Shown in pieces: positions 24,336 through 33,784 of a DNA stretch of 64,000 nucleotides. Each line of letters opens with the position of its first letter. Position 1 is the stretch's first letter. The notes below the pieces were generated by a model, which was not told the DNA's origin, searched no databases, and saw only the letters and a list, made by a program, of their open reading frames with translations. Source of the stretch: Imperialibacter sp. EC-SDR9 (GTDB lineage: Bacteria > Bacteroidota > Bacteroidia > Cytophagales > Cyclobacteriaceae); contig NZ_LR701637.1 of the NCBI RefSeq assembly GCF_902498805.1, positions 124,001 to 188,000 on the forward strand. The letters run 5' to 3'. The translations under genes were made by a program, and so were the position numbers.

Positions 24336-25598
24336 ATGTCAGACGGATATTTGGACATGGAACTGCTCCGGTTTACTACAGCCGGAAGTGTAGACGACGG
24401 GAAAAGTACCTTGATAGGAAGGTTGCTTTTTGACTCAAAATCGATTTTTGAAGACCAGCTACTTTCAGTCGAGAACTCCAGCAAGAAAAAGGGACTTGGT
24501 CACGTGGACCTTTCGCTTTTGACTGACGGCTTGAAGGATGAAAGAGAGCAGGGAATCACGATAGACGTAGCTTACAGGTACTTTGCTACTCCAAAAAGGA
24601 AATTCATTATTGCCGATACGCCCGGACACATCCAGTACACCCGTAACATGGTGACTGGCGCATCTACCGCCAACCTGGCACTTATTCTGGTAGATGCCCG
24701 AAAAGGGGTGATTGAGCAAACCTGCCGTCACAGTTTTATTGCCTCCCTCCTGCAAATTCCCCACATTATTGTGTGTGTCAACAAAATGGATCTTGTTGAC
24801 TACTCTGAGGAAGCCTACGACAAGGTGGTGAAGCAGTATGAAGATTTTGCGGCCAAACTCGATGTAAAAGACATCAGGTTTATTCCTATTAGTGCCCTTC
24901 ATGGCGACAACGTAGTAAACAAGTCGGAGAAGACTCCCTGGTTCCACGGAGGGACGTTGCTGCATGAACTTGAAACTATTCACATCGCCAGCGACGAAAA
25001 TCATATCGATTGTCGTTTCCCTGTGCAGACGGTCATACGCCCTCATTCTGATGAATATCATGACTACAGAGGCTATGCCGGCAGGGTTTCTGGCGGCATT
25101 TTCAAGCCTGGGGATGCTGTAACAGTGTTGCCATCAGGCCTTACTTCGAAAATCAAATCGATCGACACGGCGGATGGCCCGATCGCAGAAGCGTTTCCTC
25201 CTATGTCGGTTACTTTGACGCTGGAAGATGATATTGATATCAGCCGTGGCGACATGATCGTGCGTGACAACAATCAACCCAAAGCAGTCCAGGACATAGA
25301 TGTAATGCTATGCTGGATGAACAATAAAGGGCCATTGCCAAGAGCTAAGTACACATTGTTTCACACAAGCAATGAAGTGAAAGCGATCATCAAGGAAGTG
25401 CAATACAAAGTGGACATCAACACACTCCACCGTATGGAGGAGGACAAAGACATCAAGTCCAATGAAATAGCCAGGGTTCAACTCAGGACGACCAAACCGC
25501 TATTGGTAGATTCCTATAGGAGAAACAGAAATACTGGCAGTATCATTTTGGTCGACGAGGCCACCAACGAAACCGTTGCAGCGGGGATGATTATCTGA
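24336..25598 (+). CDS. cysN: Sulfate adenylyltransferase subunit 1 (GTPase)
   Basis: This translation-factor-like GTPase drives APS synthesis by CysD. The protein has 420 residues, the length of CysN without a fused kinase. GTP-binding motifs are GSVDDGKST (17-25), the G3 box DTPGH (about 92) and the G4 box NKMD (about 147). The beta-barrel domains follow. The stop codon overlaps the cysQ start (TGATG). The assignment is firm. Confidence 0.96.
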   Translation: MSDGYLDMELLRFTTAGSVDDGKSTLIGRLLFDSKSIFEDQLLSVENSSKKKGLGHVDLSLLTDGLKDEREQGITIDVAYRYFATPKRKFIIADTPGHIQYTRNMVTGASTANLALILVDARKGVIEQTCRHSFIASLLQIPHIIVCVNKMDLVDYSEEAYDKVVKQYEDFAAKLDVKDIRFIPISALHGDNVVNKSEKTPWFHGGTLLHELETIHIASDENHIDCRFPVQTVIRPHSDEYHDYRGYAGRVSGGIFKPGDAVTVLPSGLTSKIKSIDTADGPIAEAFPPMSVTLTLEDDIDISRGDMIVRDNNQPKAVQDIDVMLCWMNNKGPLPRAKYTLFHTSNEVKAIIKEVQYKVDINTLHRMEEDKDIKSNEIARVQLRTTKPLLVDSYRRNRNTGSIILVDEATNETVAAGMII

Positions 25599-26380
25599 TG
25601 GAGCAAACTAAAATTAAGAGCCTGATAGGTATAGCCAAAGAAGCAGCCATCGAAGGTGGAAAGGCCATTCTCAAAATTTATGACACAGAAGATTTTGGTG
25701 TGGAAACCAAGGGCGACAACTCACCACTTACGAAGGCCGACAAGGCAGCTCATGACGTGATCATGAAACATCTTGAGAACACCGGCATCCCGGTGTTGAG
25801 TGAAGAAGGCAAAGGGATAGATTTCAGCGAAAGATCGGGCTGGGAGTATTTCTGGCTGGTTGATCCTCTCGACGGTACAAAGGAGTTTATAAAGAGAAAC
25901 GGTGAATTTACAGTCAACATTGCCCTTGTTAACAAAACGGAGCTAGTGGCTGGCGTGGTGTACACACCTGTGCAGGAAAAGTTGCATTGGGGTATTATTG
26001 GCCAGGGAGCTTTTCTGGAAGAAAAAGGTCAGACGACTCGGCTTGATGGTGGAAAATCGTCTGGATACTCAGGCTCTGTACGAGTAGTGGCCAGCCGGTC
26101 TCACATGAGCGAAGAGACGCATGAGTTTATCAGTCAATACGATAAGCCTGAAATAGTATCAATGGGCAGTTCGCTGAAGTTTATGGTGCTGGCGGAAGGT
26201 GGTGCCGATGTTTATCCCCGTTTCGGGCCTACCATGGAATGGGACACAGCAGCAGCGCAGGCAGTACTGGAAGCAGCAGGTGGCTCGGTGATAGACAACA
26301 AAACAAACGAGTCCCTTAGGTACAACAAAGAGGTATTGCTCAATAATTTTTTCATAGCAAAAGCAAAAAAAGAGGATTAA
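25598..26380 (+). CDS. cysQ: 3'(2'),5'-bisphosphate nucleotidase
   Basis: An inositol-monophosphatase-like phosphatase of 260 residues. It removes the 3'-phosphate from PAP (left after sulfate transfer or reduction) or from PAPS. Metal-site motifs are LSEEGK (about 66-71), FWLVDPLDGTKEF (about 86-98) and the C-terminal GPTMEWDTAAAQAVLEAAGG. Its place as the last gene of the operon fits recycling of the PAP by-product. No PAPS reductase or sulfotransferase gene is visible in the window. Confidence 0.94.
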   Translation: MEQTKIKSLIGIAKEAAIEGGKAILKIYDTEDFGVETKGDNSPLTKADKAAHDVIMKHLENTGIPVLSEEGKGIDFSERSGWEYFWLVDPLDGTKEFIKRNGEFTVNIALVNKTELVAGVVYTPVQEKLHWGIIGQGAFLEEKGQTTRLDGGKSSGYSGSVRVVASRSHMSEETHEFISQYDKPEIVSMGSSLKFMVLAEGGADVYPRFGPTMEWDTAAAQAVLEAAGGSVIDNKTNESLRYNKEVLLNNFFIAKAKKED

Positions 26381-26395
26381 CAGGTTCTCTTTTTT
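26365..26395 (+). terminator. Weak AT-rich terminator at the cysQ stop
   Basis: AAAAAAGAG (26365-26373) can pair with CTCTTTTTT (26387-26395) around a 13-base loop that contains the cysQ stop codon. The stem is mostly A-T, so it would be weak, but the T-run is long. It may partly separate the cys operon from the polysaccharide locus. Confidence 0.4.
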
Positions 26396-26450
26396 ATTTT
26401 CTTAGCACACCAACTATCCTGTCGCCTTCGTTGTCAGGGCTGTATTCCTA

Positions 26451-26480
26451 TTTAGTAAGCTAATTAATTATCCTATCTTG
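26451..26480 (+). promoter_or_regulatory. Candidate promoter of the first export module
   Basis: TTTA at 26451-26454 and TATCTTG at 26474-26480 are separated by 19 bases. Both are one-base deviations from TTTG and TAnnTTTG. Transcription would begin near 26487, about 33 bases before the ATG of the export protein. It is tentative because neither box is perfect. Confidence 0.3.
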
Positions 26481-26519
26481 CGCATTATTTCTCGAAACCA
26501 GACTAAGCAAAAAGGTATC

Positions 26520-29120
26520 ATGACCTTTTCGAACGCAAAATACCGTCTCTTCACCGTTTTGTTTCTGGCCATTTTCATTGGCCTCTCTCCAAAAGCAAGT
26601 AGTCAGGCCATCCCTGATCTTTCAACTATCAATGTTGACAACCTCTCTGACGCTCAAATAGTCGAGCTAATGAGCAAGGGCACGTCTATGGGGTACTCGC
26701 CAGACCAGATGCTACAGTTGGCACAGAGCCAGGGACTTTCTGCTGCTGAGGTAAACAAACTCTCAGGCAGGGTCAATAAAATTAGTTCGGCTCGGGTGAG
26801 CGATGGAAAATCGTATCCAGGTAGCCAGATAAGAGGGCAGCATGATTGGGATAAGATTATGGGACCTAAGAAGCCGGGAGAAAAGGAGGAAGAGGCCCCA
26901 CTTGAGGAACGTATTTTCGGCTATTCACTTTTTAACAACGAAAGCCTCAAGCTCACCTTTGAACCAAGCCTCAATATGCCTACGCCGCAAAATTATGTGC
27001 TAGGCCCCGGCGACGTACTCTTCATAGATATTTACGGTGCTTCAGAGCAATACTTCGAAGCAAGGGTTAATGCAGAAGGCAAGCTCGTCATTGCCAACTT
27101 TGGGCCGATTTCGGTGAGTGGTCAGACGATAGATCAGGCTAAAAAGCAAATTACCGACAAACTTGCCGTAGCCTATATTGGCCTCCAAGGAGCAACACCC
27201 AATACTTTCATCAATGTTTCTTTAGGTCTGGTGCGCACTATTAAGGTGAATATGGTAGGTGAGTTGAGACTACCGGGTACCTACACGCTGAGCTCACTTT
27301 CCACAGTTTTCAACGCCTTATATGCTGCGGGTGGAATTACAACTAATGGAACTTTCAGGAATATAAAGGTCTTCCGCAAAAACAAACTTATTGCCACCGT
27401 CGACGCCTACGATTTCCTGATAGGAGGAAACGCTGAGAATAATATAATGCTGCAGGAGGAAGATGTGATCATTGTTGATCCGTATACCTCCAGAGTGGAA
27501 GTTAAAGGGGAGGTAAAACGACCTGGCATATTTGAGTTAAGCGGCGATGAGTCGTTTAAAGACGTGCTACACTACGCTGGAGGCTTCACCGATCAAAGCT
27601 ACAAGGATCGGGTAAATGTGACCAGAAACAATGACGCCGAAAAAATGGTGGCAGATGTTTTTAAAGACCAGTTTGAAATATTCACACCGAAAAGTGGGGA
27701 CGTGTACAGGGTTGGAAAAATCCTTGACCGCTATGCTAACAGGGTGCAGATAAAGGGTGCTGTTTTCCGAGCGGGCTCTTATTCTCTTTCCGACGGGCTC
27801 ACCTTGACTGAGCTTATCAAAAGGGCCGACGGGCCCACCGGAGATGCATATGCCTCCAGGGCTACGATTACCAGAACACTGGATGACTTGTCGACAGAAA
27901 CGATATCGTTCGATCTTGCGAAAGTTCTGTCTGGCGAAAACGAAGATATTGCTATCCAAAGGGAAGACATTGTCACCATATTTTCAAAATATGACCTCAA
28001 GGAAGAATACTATGTTACGATTACTGGAGAAGTAAATCAGGCGGGAGAGTTCTCCTATTCGGAAAAAATGACGGTGGAAGATCTTATCGCTCAGGCTAAT
28101 GGGCTGAGAGAGGCTGCTGCGGAATCGAACATTGAGATTACCAGAAGAGTAAAAGACCTCAACTCTAAAGACATCTCTGATATAATAGTGATTCAGGTCG
28201 ACAAAAGCCTTGGCATGACGTCCACGGGCACAGTGCTGGAGCCATTTGACCATGTAGTTGTGAGAAGAAACCCCAACTATCGTATCGAGAGGTTTATCCA
28301 AATTGACGGTGAAGTGCTGTATCCGGGCAAGTATGCCATTAGGAATGTGAATGAGAAGATTTCTGACGTTGTCAAGCGAGCTGGTGGACTTTCAGAATCT
28401 GCCTATCCCAAAGGAGCAACACTTATTCGCCGGACAGAGTTTTTCAACGAAGAACCTGAACTTTCACGAAAGATGAAAAGCTTAGAGGGCGTGCAGGAGA
28501 ATATCGAAGGCAGCCAGAAAGACCGTACAGAGTCTCAGAACCTTTTGTCCAACAAAATTGATGAAGAGCTCTACGAGAAGGCAGCCGATCTTTCCTCTAA
28601 TGAGGACCTTTCCAGTTTTGCTAAACGGGAAAGGCTCGCCGAAATGGGACTTACTAATCCTTTTTTGGCTGGCGGAGGGCTGAAGGAAACCGAAATTATA
28701 GGAATCAATCTGGAAGAAATAATGTCGAATCCGGGATCAAAGTATGATTTGATTTTGGAAGAAGGTGATGTGGTCAGTATTCCGAAACAGCTACAGACAG
28801 TAAGGTTGAGGGGGAGGGTACTTTACCCCACCACCGTACGATATGAAAACAGCAAGTCTGTTAAATATTTTATTGACAGGGCGGGTGGGTTCGACAGCCG
28901 GGCGAGAAAAGGCCGCACTTATGTGGTGTATGCTAACGGGGAGGTGGCTAGAACCAAAGGATTTTTGTTTATGAGAAACTACCCAAATGTTGAGCCTGGC
29001 GCTGAGATAATAATACCAGTTAAGCCATTAAAGATACCTTTGAAGCCGGGTGATCTTATTGGTGTTGCCACGGGCTTAGCTACCATTGCTTTGGTGGTTA
29101 GTCAAATTGCTTTCAAGTAG
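26520..29120 (+). CDS. SLBB-domain polysaccharide export protein (first copy)
   Basis: From the ATG at 26520 the protein has 866 residues and a signal peptide (FTVLFLAIFIGLSPKASSQ). The polysaccharide-export domain begins near residue 150 (NYVLGPGDVLFIDIYGASE). A series of SLBB domains follows, each marked by a G-E-V-x-x-P-G pattern: MVGELRLPGTY, VKGEVKRPGIF, ITGEVNQAGEF, IDGEVLYPGKY. The protein is a Wza-like outer-membrane channel for capsule or exopolysaccharide. The C-terminus has a final hydrophobic stretch. It is co-directional with the Wzz-like gene 6 bases on. A close paralogue lies at 45378. Confidence 0.92.
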   Translation: MTFSNAKYRLFTVLFLAIFIGLSPKASSQAIPDLSTINVDNLSDAQIVELMSKGTSMGYSPDQMLQLAQSQGLSAAEVNKLSGRVNKISSARVSDGKSYPGSQIRGQHDWDKIMGPKKPGEKEEEAPLEERIFGYSLFNNESLKLTFEPSLNMPTPQNYVLGPGDVLFIDIYGASEQYFEARVNAEGKLVIANFGPISVSGQTIDQAKKQITDKLAVAYIGLQGATPNTFINVSLGLVRTIKVNMVGELRLPGTYTLSSLSTVFNALYAAGGITTNGTFRNIKVFRKNKLIATVDAYDFLIGGNAENNIMLQEEDVIIVDPYTSRVEVKGEVKRPGIFELSGDESFKDVLHYAGGFTDQSYKDRVNVTRNNDAEKMVADVFKDQFEIFTPKSGDVYRVGKILDRYANRVQIKGAVFRAGSYSLSDGLTLTELIKRADGPTGDAYASRATITRTLDDLSTETISFDLAKVLSGENEDIAIQREDIVTIFSKYDLKEEYYVTITGEVNQAGEFSYSEKMTVEDLIAQANGLREAAAESNIEITRRVKDLNSKDISDIIVIQVDKSLGMTSTGTVLEPFDHVVVRRNPNYRIERFIQIDGEVLYPGKYAIRNVNEKISDVVKRAGGLSESAYPKGATLIRRTEFFNEEPELSRKMKSLEGVQENIEGSQKDRTESQNLLSNKIDEELYEKAADLSSNEDLSSFAKRERLAEMGLTNPFLAGGGLKETEIIGINLEEIMSNPGSKYDLILEEGDVVSIPKQLQTVRLRGRVLYPTTVRYENSKSVKYFIDRAGGFDSRARKGRTYVVYANGEVARTKGFLFMRNYPNVEPGAEIIIPVKPLKIPLKPGDLIGVATGLATIALVVSQIAFK

Positions 29121-29126
29121 AACCTC

Positions 29127-30197
29127 ATGGCAAAAGAGAAATATATTCAGGAAGATAGCATTTCACTTAGAGAGCTTTTGTTACGAATAGCAGCTCTGGT
29201 GAACTATGTGTTACATAAATGGAAAATCATCGCCTTGGTCGTTGTGGTCGGGGGCGTCTTAGGCTATCTGTATACGCTGCGTAAGCCGACTTATACAGCG
29301 CAGACAACCTTCGCACTTGAGGAGTCTAGCAGTTTGAGTCAAATCTCCGGACTTGCTTCTTCACTTGGCCTAAGCCTTGGATCTCTCGGAGGAGATGAGG
29401 AAGGGCTATTTAAGGGAGAGAATATTTTGGAGCTCTACAGGTCGAAGAGAATGCTAGTAGAGACGCTGCTGACTGAGGTAAAACACAATGGAAGCAAAGA
29501 AAGACTCATTAATACATTTGGAAGGGAGTCGAAATGGGACAAGTCCTGGCAATCAAAGAGCTATCTTAAGGGATTGTCCTTTGATGTGGATCGTTCGCAG
29601 TTCACAGCCAGTCATGACAGTATTTTGATTGAAGTAGTTGAGCAACTTAAGAAAAGCTACATAACAGTCGACAAACCGTCAAGGAGACTCAACATTATTA
29701 GTGTGCAGGTAAATTCTAAGGATCCGTTTTTTTCAGCGGCCTTTGACACGACTTTGGTGAAAAAAGTGAGTGACTTCTACCTCTATAGTAAAACAAGAAA
29801 GACGACCGAGACAGTGGCTACTCTACAGCATCAAGCAGACAGTGTAAAGAAAGTGCTTGACAGTTCCGTTCTTGATATTGCAACAAACCTAGAGAGAACG
29901 TTGAATTACAATGTGTTGAACCGAAAGCAAAATGTACCTATTCAGCAAAAGCAGATGGATTTACAATCGTCCTTCGCTGCATATTCAGAAATTGTGAAGA
30001 ATCTCGAACTGGCGAAGCTAAACCACTTGGATCGGCAACCACTGATTCAAATAATTGACAGACCTATGAGGCATCTTGAAAACAACAAATGGCGCTGGTA
30101 TAAAGGCCTAGTTGTAGGCATGTTCGTCTCTGGATTACTTTCGACAGGGTTTTTTGTTGTGAAGTTTTTCTTTGCACATGCGTTGCAAGCAAGGTAG
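29127..30197 (+). CDS. Wzz/GumC-type chain-length determinant (first copy)
   Basis: A 356-residue polysaccharide co-polymerase anchored by two membrane helices, near residues 34-52 (WKIIALVVVVGGVLGYLYTL) and 325-345 (GLVVGMFVSGLLSTGFFVV). The periplasmic part contains helices expected to form the coiled bundle. A Ser/Leu/Gly-rich segment (SGLASSLGLSLGSLGG) lies after the first strand. No tyrosine-kinase domain is attached. It works with the preceding export protein and the following polymerase to set glycan length. Confidence 0.88.
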   Translation: MAKEKYIQEDSISLRELLLRIAALVNYVLHKWKIIALVVVVGGVLGYLYTLRKPTYTAQTTFALEESSSLSQISGLASSLGLSLGSLGGDEEGLFKGENILELYRSKRMLVETLLTEVKHNGSKERLINTFGRESKWDKSWQSKSYLKGLSFDVDRSQFTASHDSILIEVVEQLKKSYITVDKPSRRLNIISVQVNSKDPFFSAAFDTTLVKKVSDFYLYSKTRKTTETVATLQHQADSVKKVLDSSVLDIATNLERTLNYNVLNRKQNVPIQQKQMDLQSSFAAYSEIVKNLELAKLNHLDRQPLIQIIDRPMRHLENNKWRWYKGLVVGMFVSGLLSTGFFVVKFFFAHALQAR

Positions 30198-30271
30198 AAC
30201 TCTCAATGAGAATTTCGGCCAGGGATGAAAGACAGATCGACCATGCTTTTTAAGACAAGAGTCAGTAAACA

Positions 30272-31678
30272 ATGATCTTATTTCTGTTGTTTTTCTTGGC
30301 CGCACTTTTGGCTATTGGCTATTCATCTTATAAAATCCTTTTTAAGGGTGGGAGTGAGTATGTGATTGTTTTTATGTGTCTATACCTGCCGGCATATATT
30401 ACCATTCTAAGTTTAGTGTACAAGCAAACCGGATCAACGGCAGCCGTTGTTTTTTTCCAATATGCAAAAGAGCTCATTGTCCTGTTTGCATTTCTCACCT
30501 TCATTTTTTTTAAGAGAGACTTTTTTTCCTGGAGTTATAAGCTTCTAAGTATTGACATAGTATTTATGTCCTTCCTTCTACTTGCTTTTACATATGTAAT
30601 ATTGCCCCTCGGAGGGGCTGGGATTACAGAAAAGCTGGCCTATTTTAAAAACATTCTTATGCTTGGGATCATGTACTTTTTTGGGAGAAACTTCTCGAAA
30701 AGTGGTCGTGATACCACAATCGTTACTAACGTCATACTTTTCGTAGCGGTTATAGCATTCTTTTTTGTTGCCGCGGAAGCCGCAATGGGAACGCACTTTC
30801 ATAGTTTTACCGGATATGCTCAGTATAACAAAGCCTTAAATGAAATAGAACCAACTGGCGAATATATGCTTTCATGGACTTTTGAAACTGCGGCCGGCCA
30901 TAAACGGTATTCTTCCTTTTTTTCTACCCCATTAGAGCTCGCAAGTGCTGTAGTACTTGCCTTCCCTCTTTCGCTCATTTTGCTGTTAAATGCCACAGAA
31001 AATCTGTCAAGAGGGAAATATGCCGCATTAATAGTTCTGCTCCTGATTACACTTGTGCTAACATTTTCCCGGGCCTCTATGGCATCGCTCTTTGTTGAGC
31101 TTGTATTCGTCACGATCATATTTAGGTATTACAGAATGATTTTTGTTGGGGTCGGATTGTTGGCACTCGCTGGCTTATATTTCTATTTTTGGGCTCCAAA
31201 GGATACAGTCGATCTCATTTACGATACAGTTACTTTTCAAGAGCCGTCCACCCTGGGTCATGCCATAGAATGGTTTGAGGGAATTGATAGTATGATTGCA
31301 TCACCTCAGGGCATAGGGCTGGCGATGAGTGGGAATGCCCGAGGTGTCGTAGAGGGTCTTCGTGTTGGCGGCGAAAACCAATTCATCATATTTGGCGTTC
31401 AGCTGGGAGTTTTAGGGCTTTTTCTTTATTGCCTTTTACTATTTCTGTCGGTCTGGTATTCATTTAAGGCTTATAGGCTAGCGAATTCTAAAGAGCATCA
31501 AGTAATACCGTTTACAGCTGCTACGGTGAAAGTGGGTATGTTTTTGCCACTTTTTACCTCCAATGCCGAGATATATCTTTATGTCGCCTTTGTATCGTGG
31601 TGGATGGTGGGATATAGTGTTTCAGTTTATCAGATCAACAGAAGGCCCTTACTTCAACCCAAGTTAAACACCATATGA
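30272..31678 (+). CDS. O-antigen polymerase/ligase-like membrane protein (Wzy type)
   Basis: A 468-residue protein with about ten to twelve hydrophobic helices from the first residues (LFLLFFLAALLAIGYSSYKIL) to the C-terminus. A large loop near the C-terminal half includes the typical GENQFIIFGVQLGVLGLFLY motif of the Wzy_C/O-antigen ligase family. An earlier segment SRASMASLFVELVFV is also characteristic. It probably polymerises undecaprenol-linked repeat units in the periplasm. Its end overlaps the next ATG by four bases (ATGA). Confidence 0.85.
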   Translation: MILFLLFFLAALLAIGYSSYKILFKGGSEYVIVFMCLYLPAYITILSLVYKQTGSTAAVVFFQYAKELIVLFAFLTFIFFKRDFFSWSYKLLSIDIVFMSFLLLAFTYVILPLGGAGITEKLAYFKNILMLGIMYFFGRNFSKSGRDTTIVTNVILFVAVIAFFFVAAEAAMGTHFHSFTGYAQYNKALNEIEPTGEYMLSWTFETAAGHKRYSSFFSTPLELASAVVLAFPLSLILLLNATENLSRGKYAALIVLLLITLVLTFSRASMASLFVELVFVTIIFRYYRMIFVGVGLLALAGLYFYFWAPKDTVDLIYDTVTFQEPSTLGHAIEWFEGIDSMIASPQGIGLAMSGNARGVVEGLRVGGENQFIIFGVQLGVLGLFLYCLLLFLSVWYSFKAYRLANSKEHQVIPFTAATVKVGMFLPLFTSNAEIYLYVAFVSWWMVGYSVSVYQINRRPLLQPKLNTI

Positions 31679-32616
31679 AACAAGCTTCCTGTCCTTTGTG
31701 TTCAACCAAGCCAGATGCGTTGGTATTGGAGAACGGAATGAAGATTTCAGAAGATTTCACAATAGTGACATGCAGAATATGCGATCACAAGTACACCTAT
31801 TTTCTTGTGAATGTTTCTGAAGAAGAAATCTATAGGGACGAGCGGTATAGAGTGATTGACAATCGAAATTCGATATTTGACAAAATGCTTTCTTTTGAGT
31901 ACAATCGAGTGGTTGGCAAGATTAAGAAGAGGTATGGTTCGGAACCCGCAGTCCTTGATTTTGGAAGTGGGAAGGGTAAATTCCTCTCCTTGTGTAAGGA
32001 GGCTGGTTTCAGGACAAACGGAGTGGAAACCTCGGAACCAAGAGCTGACTTTGCCAGGAAATTTTATCAATTAGAAATAGATTCCAGCTATTATTCCAAA
32101 GGCAAACTTTTGGGCGCTCCTTTTGATGTGATAAGTTTATTCCACGTTTTAGAGCATTTAAACAAACCCCACGACCTATTTACGAATCTTATAAGCGATA
32201 ATTTGATTCGAGGAGGACTGGTAGTTGTGGAAGTTCCCAATATAGATAGCTGGCAATCAAAGTGGGCTGGCAAGAATTGGCTGCAATTGGACGTTCCTCG
32301 TCATATAAATCATTTTAGCCAAGACTCTATTATCTCTCTAATTGAGTCTTGTGGCCTTCGCCCAGTCGAAATTAGCTACTTCTCTTCGCACGTGGGCCTA
32401 CTGGGAATGTTGCGTACGTGCCTGGGCTTGGTGGGCTACAAAGGAGACCTTATTCACAGTCTAAAAAACAAGAAAAATATTCCTCTTTATCTGTTAGTAG
32501 GACTGTTACTACCGGTGTCGACAGTTTTGGAAGTGGTGGCAAGCTTGTTTCAACGAGGCGGAATCATAAGGATTTATGCTGCCAACAACTCACATGCGGA
32601 AGGAAATAATGGTTGA
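31675..32616 (+). CDS. SAM-dependent methyltransferase with N-terminal zinc-ribbon
   Basis: A 313-residue class I methyltransferase. The N-terminus has two Cys pairs, CPLC (residues 4-7) and CRIC near 35-38, likely a structural zinc site. The SAM loop is LDFGSGKGKFLSLC near residue 100. VISLFHVLEHL and IDSWQSKWAGKNWLQLDVPRHINHFS mark the Methyltransf_23-type family found in polysaccharide loci. It could methylate a sugar of the repeat unit. It overlaps the polymerase gene by four bases. Confidence 0.85.
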   Translation: MKQASCPLCSTKPDALVLENGMKISEDFTIVTCRICDHKYTYFLVNVSEEEIYRDERYRVIDNRNSIFDKMLSFEYNRVVGKIKKRYGSEPAVLDFGSGKGKFLSLCKEAGFRTNGVETSEPRADFARKFYQLEIDSSYYSKGKLLGAPFDVISLFHVLEHLNKPHDLFTNLISDNLIRGGLVVVEVPNIDSWQSKWAGKNWLQLDVPRHINHFSQDSIISLIESCGLRPVEISYFSSHVGLLGMLRTCLGLVGYKGDLIHSLKNKKNIPLYLLVGLLLPVSTVLEVVASLFQRGGIIRIYAANNSHAEGNNG

Positions 32617-32617
32617 T

Positions 32618-33784
32618 TTATATGCTCTGAATAGCTCTTATTACGGCCTGTGGGCCTAGTTCAAACATGCATCTTGCATAGCCATTAACTTGACTATCAC
32701 ACTTTGCGTGGGTGAGTTGATCGCACTTGCATTCACCACTATCCACTACTATCGAAAATTTGGAATAAGGCCGGTATTCACAAGAGCGTGTTGGTCCAAA
32801 AATGGCTATGATCGGAGTGTCAAAACAAGACGCTATGTGCAGAACACCGGTGTCAACTCCAACCACAAGTGTAGAAATTAACGTCATACAAGCTAGCTCA
32901 TTAAGACTTGTTTTGCCTGCCAAAGAGTACACTTTTGAAGGAAAAACACTCGCAAGTGATGCAGAATTTTCCTGGTCTTCCCTTGTTCCAACTATAACTA
33001 CTTTGTAATCCAGGGTTAAAAGGTGCTTAATAACGGCTTCAAAATAAGGAAGGGGCCAGGACTTGATATCCTTTGAAGAGAAAGGAGCAATCATAGCAAG
33101 TTTTTTTAGCGAGCTTGTACCCAGAAGCTCCTCTAAATGTTTTGTTGCCAGAAGCTTCGCTTCGTCTGAAAGAAATATCTCAGGGTGACGCACTATAGGA
33201 ATCTCCCCGAAACAGGCCAATACATCTAAAGTCCTCTCCAGTTCGTGTTTTGAGGCATCATATTCCGATGCGTAGTCCAGCATGAATTTGTTTCCTGACC
33301 TTGAGTTACCAACCAGCACCTTTGCGCCTGTAAAGAAGCCGAATAGTAACGCAAACCTCATGTCTCCTCGAAAATCTACCATCAAATCGAATTTCTTTCT
33401 TCTTAGGCGAAAAACGAGGTGGAATAACTCTTTGAATAAGGAAAAGCTAAATCGGTTATTTGCTCTCAAATGCCCCCAAGGCCAATTAAAAGTATCGATT
33501 TCGTCAATCCTTGGGTCTTTACTAAAAAGCACCTTGGCGGAAGGATTAGTCAATAGTGTGATTTTGGCGTTGGGAAACCGGTGCCTTATAAATGAAAAGG
33601 AGGGGCTCGTCATAACTACATCACCTATGTAGTCTAGCCTTACCAATAGAATTTTCTTTGCTGGCAAGGACTTAAACTTCACACTTTTGCCAAACACATT
33701 CTTAGGCAGAAAAAGTAGCCATAGAACAGCATTAACCGCATATAGCAGTAGCCTTTTCTTTTTGTTATGTATCAGCGCTGACAT
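32618..33784 (-). CDS. Glycosyltransferase family 9 (heptosyltransferase-like)
   Basis: A 388-residue GT-B enzyme. The N-terminal motif ILLVRLDYIGDVVMTSPSFSFI is the GT9 signature, and the donor-binding end has VGVDTGVLHIASCFDTPIIAIFGPT. GT9 members move heptose or related sugars from ADP- or nucleotide donors. A C-terminal cysteine-containing segment (DSGECKCDQLTHAKC) looks like a metal or disulfide site and recalls some GT9 relatives. It is the first of three minus-strand glycosyltransferase genes that interrupt the plus-strand locus. The upstream GT4 gene ends 20 bases inside it. Confidence 0.9.
   Translation of the reverse strand: MSALIHNKKKRLLLYAVNAVLWLLFLPKNVFGKSVKFKSLPAKKILLVRLDYIGDVVMTSPSFSFIRHRFPNAKITLLTNPSAKVLFSKDPRIDEIDTFNWPWGHLRANNRFSFSLFKELFHLVFRLRRKKFDLMVDFRGDMRFALLFGFFTGAKVLVGNSRSGNKFMLDYASEYDASKHELERTLDVLACFGEIPIVRHPEIFLSDEAKLLATKHLEELLGTSSLKKLAMIAPFSSKDIKSWPLPYFEAVIKHLLTLDYKVVIVGTREDQENSASLASVFPSKVYSLAGKTSLNELACMTLISTLVVGVDTGVLHIASCFDTPIIAIFGPTRSCEYRPYSKFSIVVDSGECKCDQLTHAKCDSQVNGYARCMFELGPQAVIRAIQSI

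Noticed and set aside
24465-25061. 198-codon open frame antisense to cysN
   Set aside because: It is fully overlapped by a highly conserved gene and shows no domain of its own.
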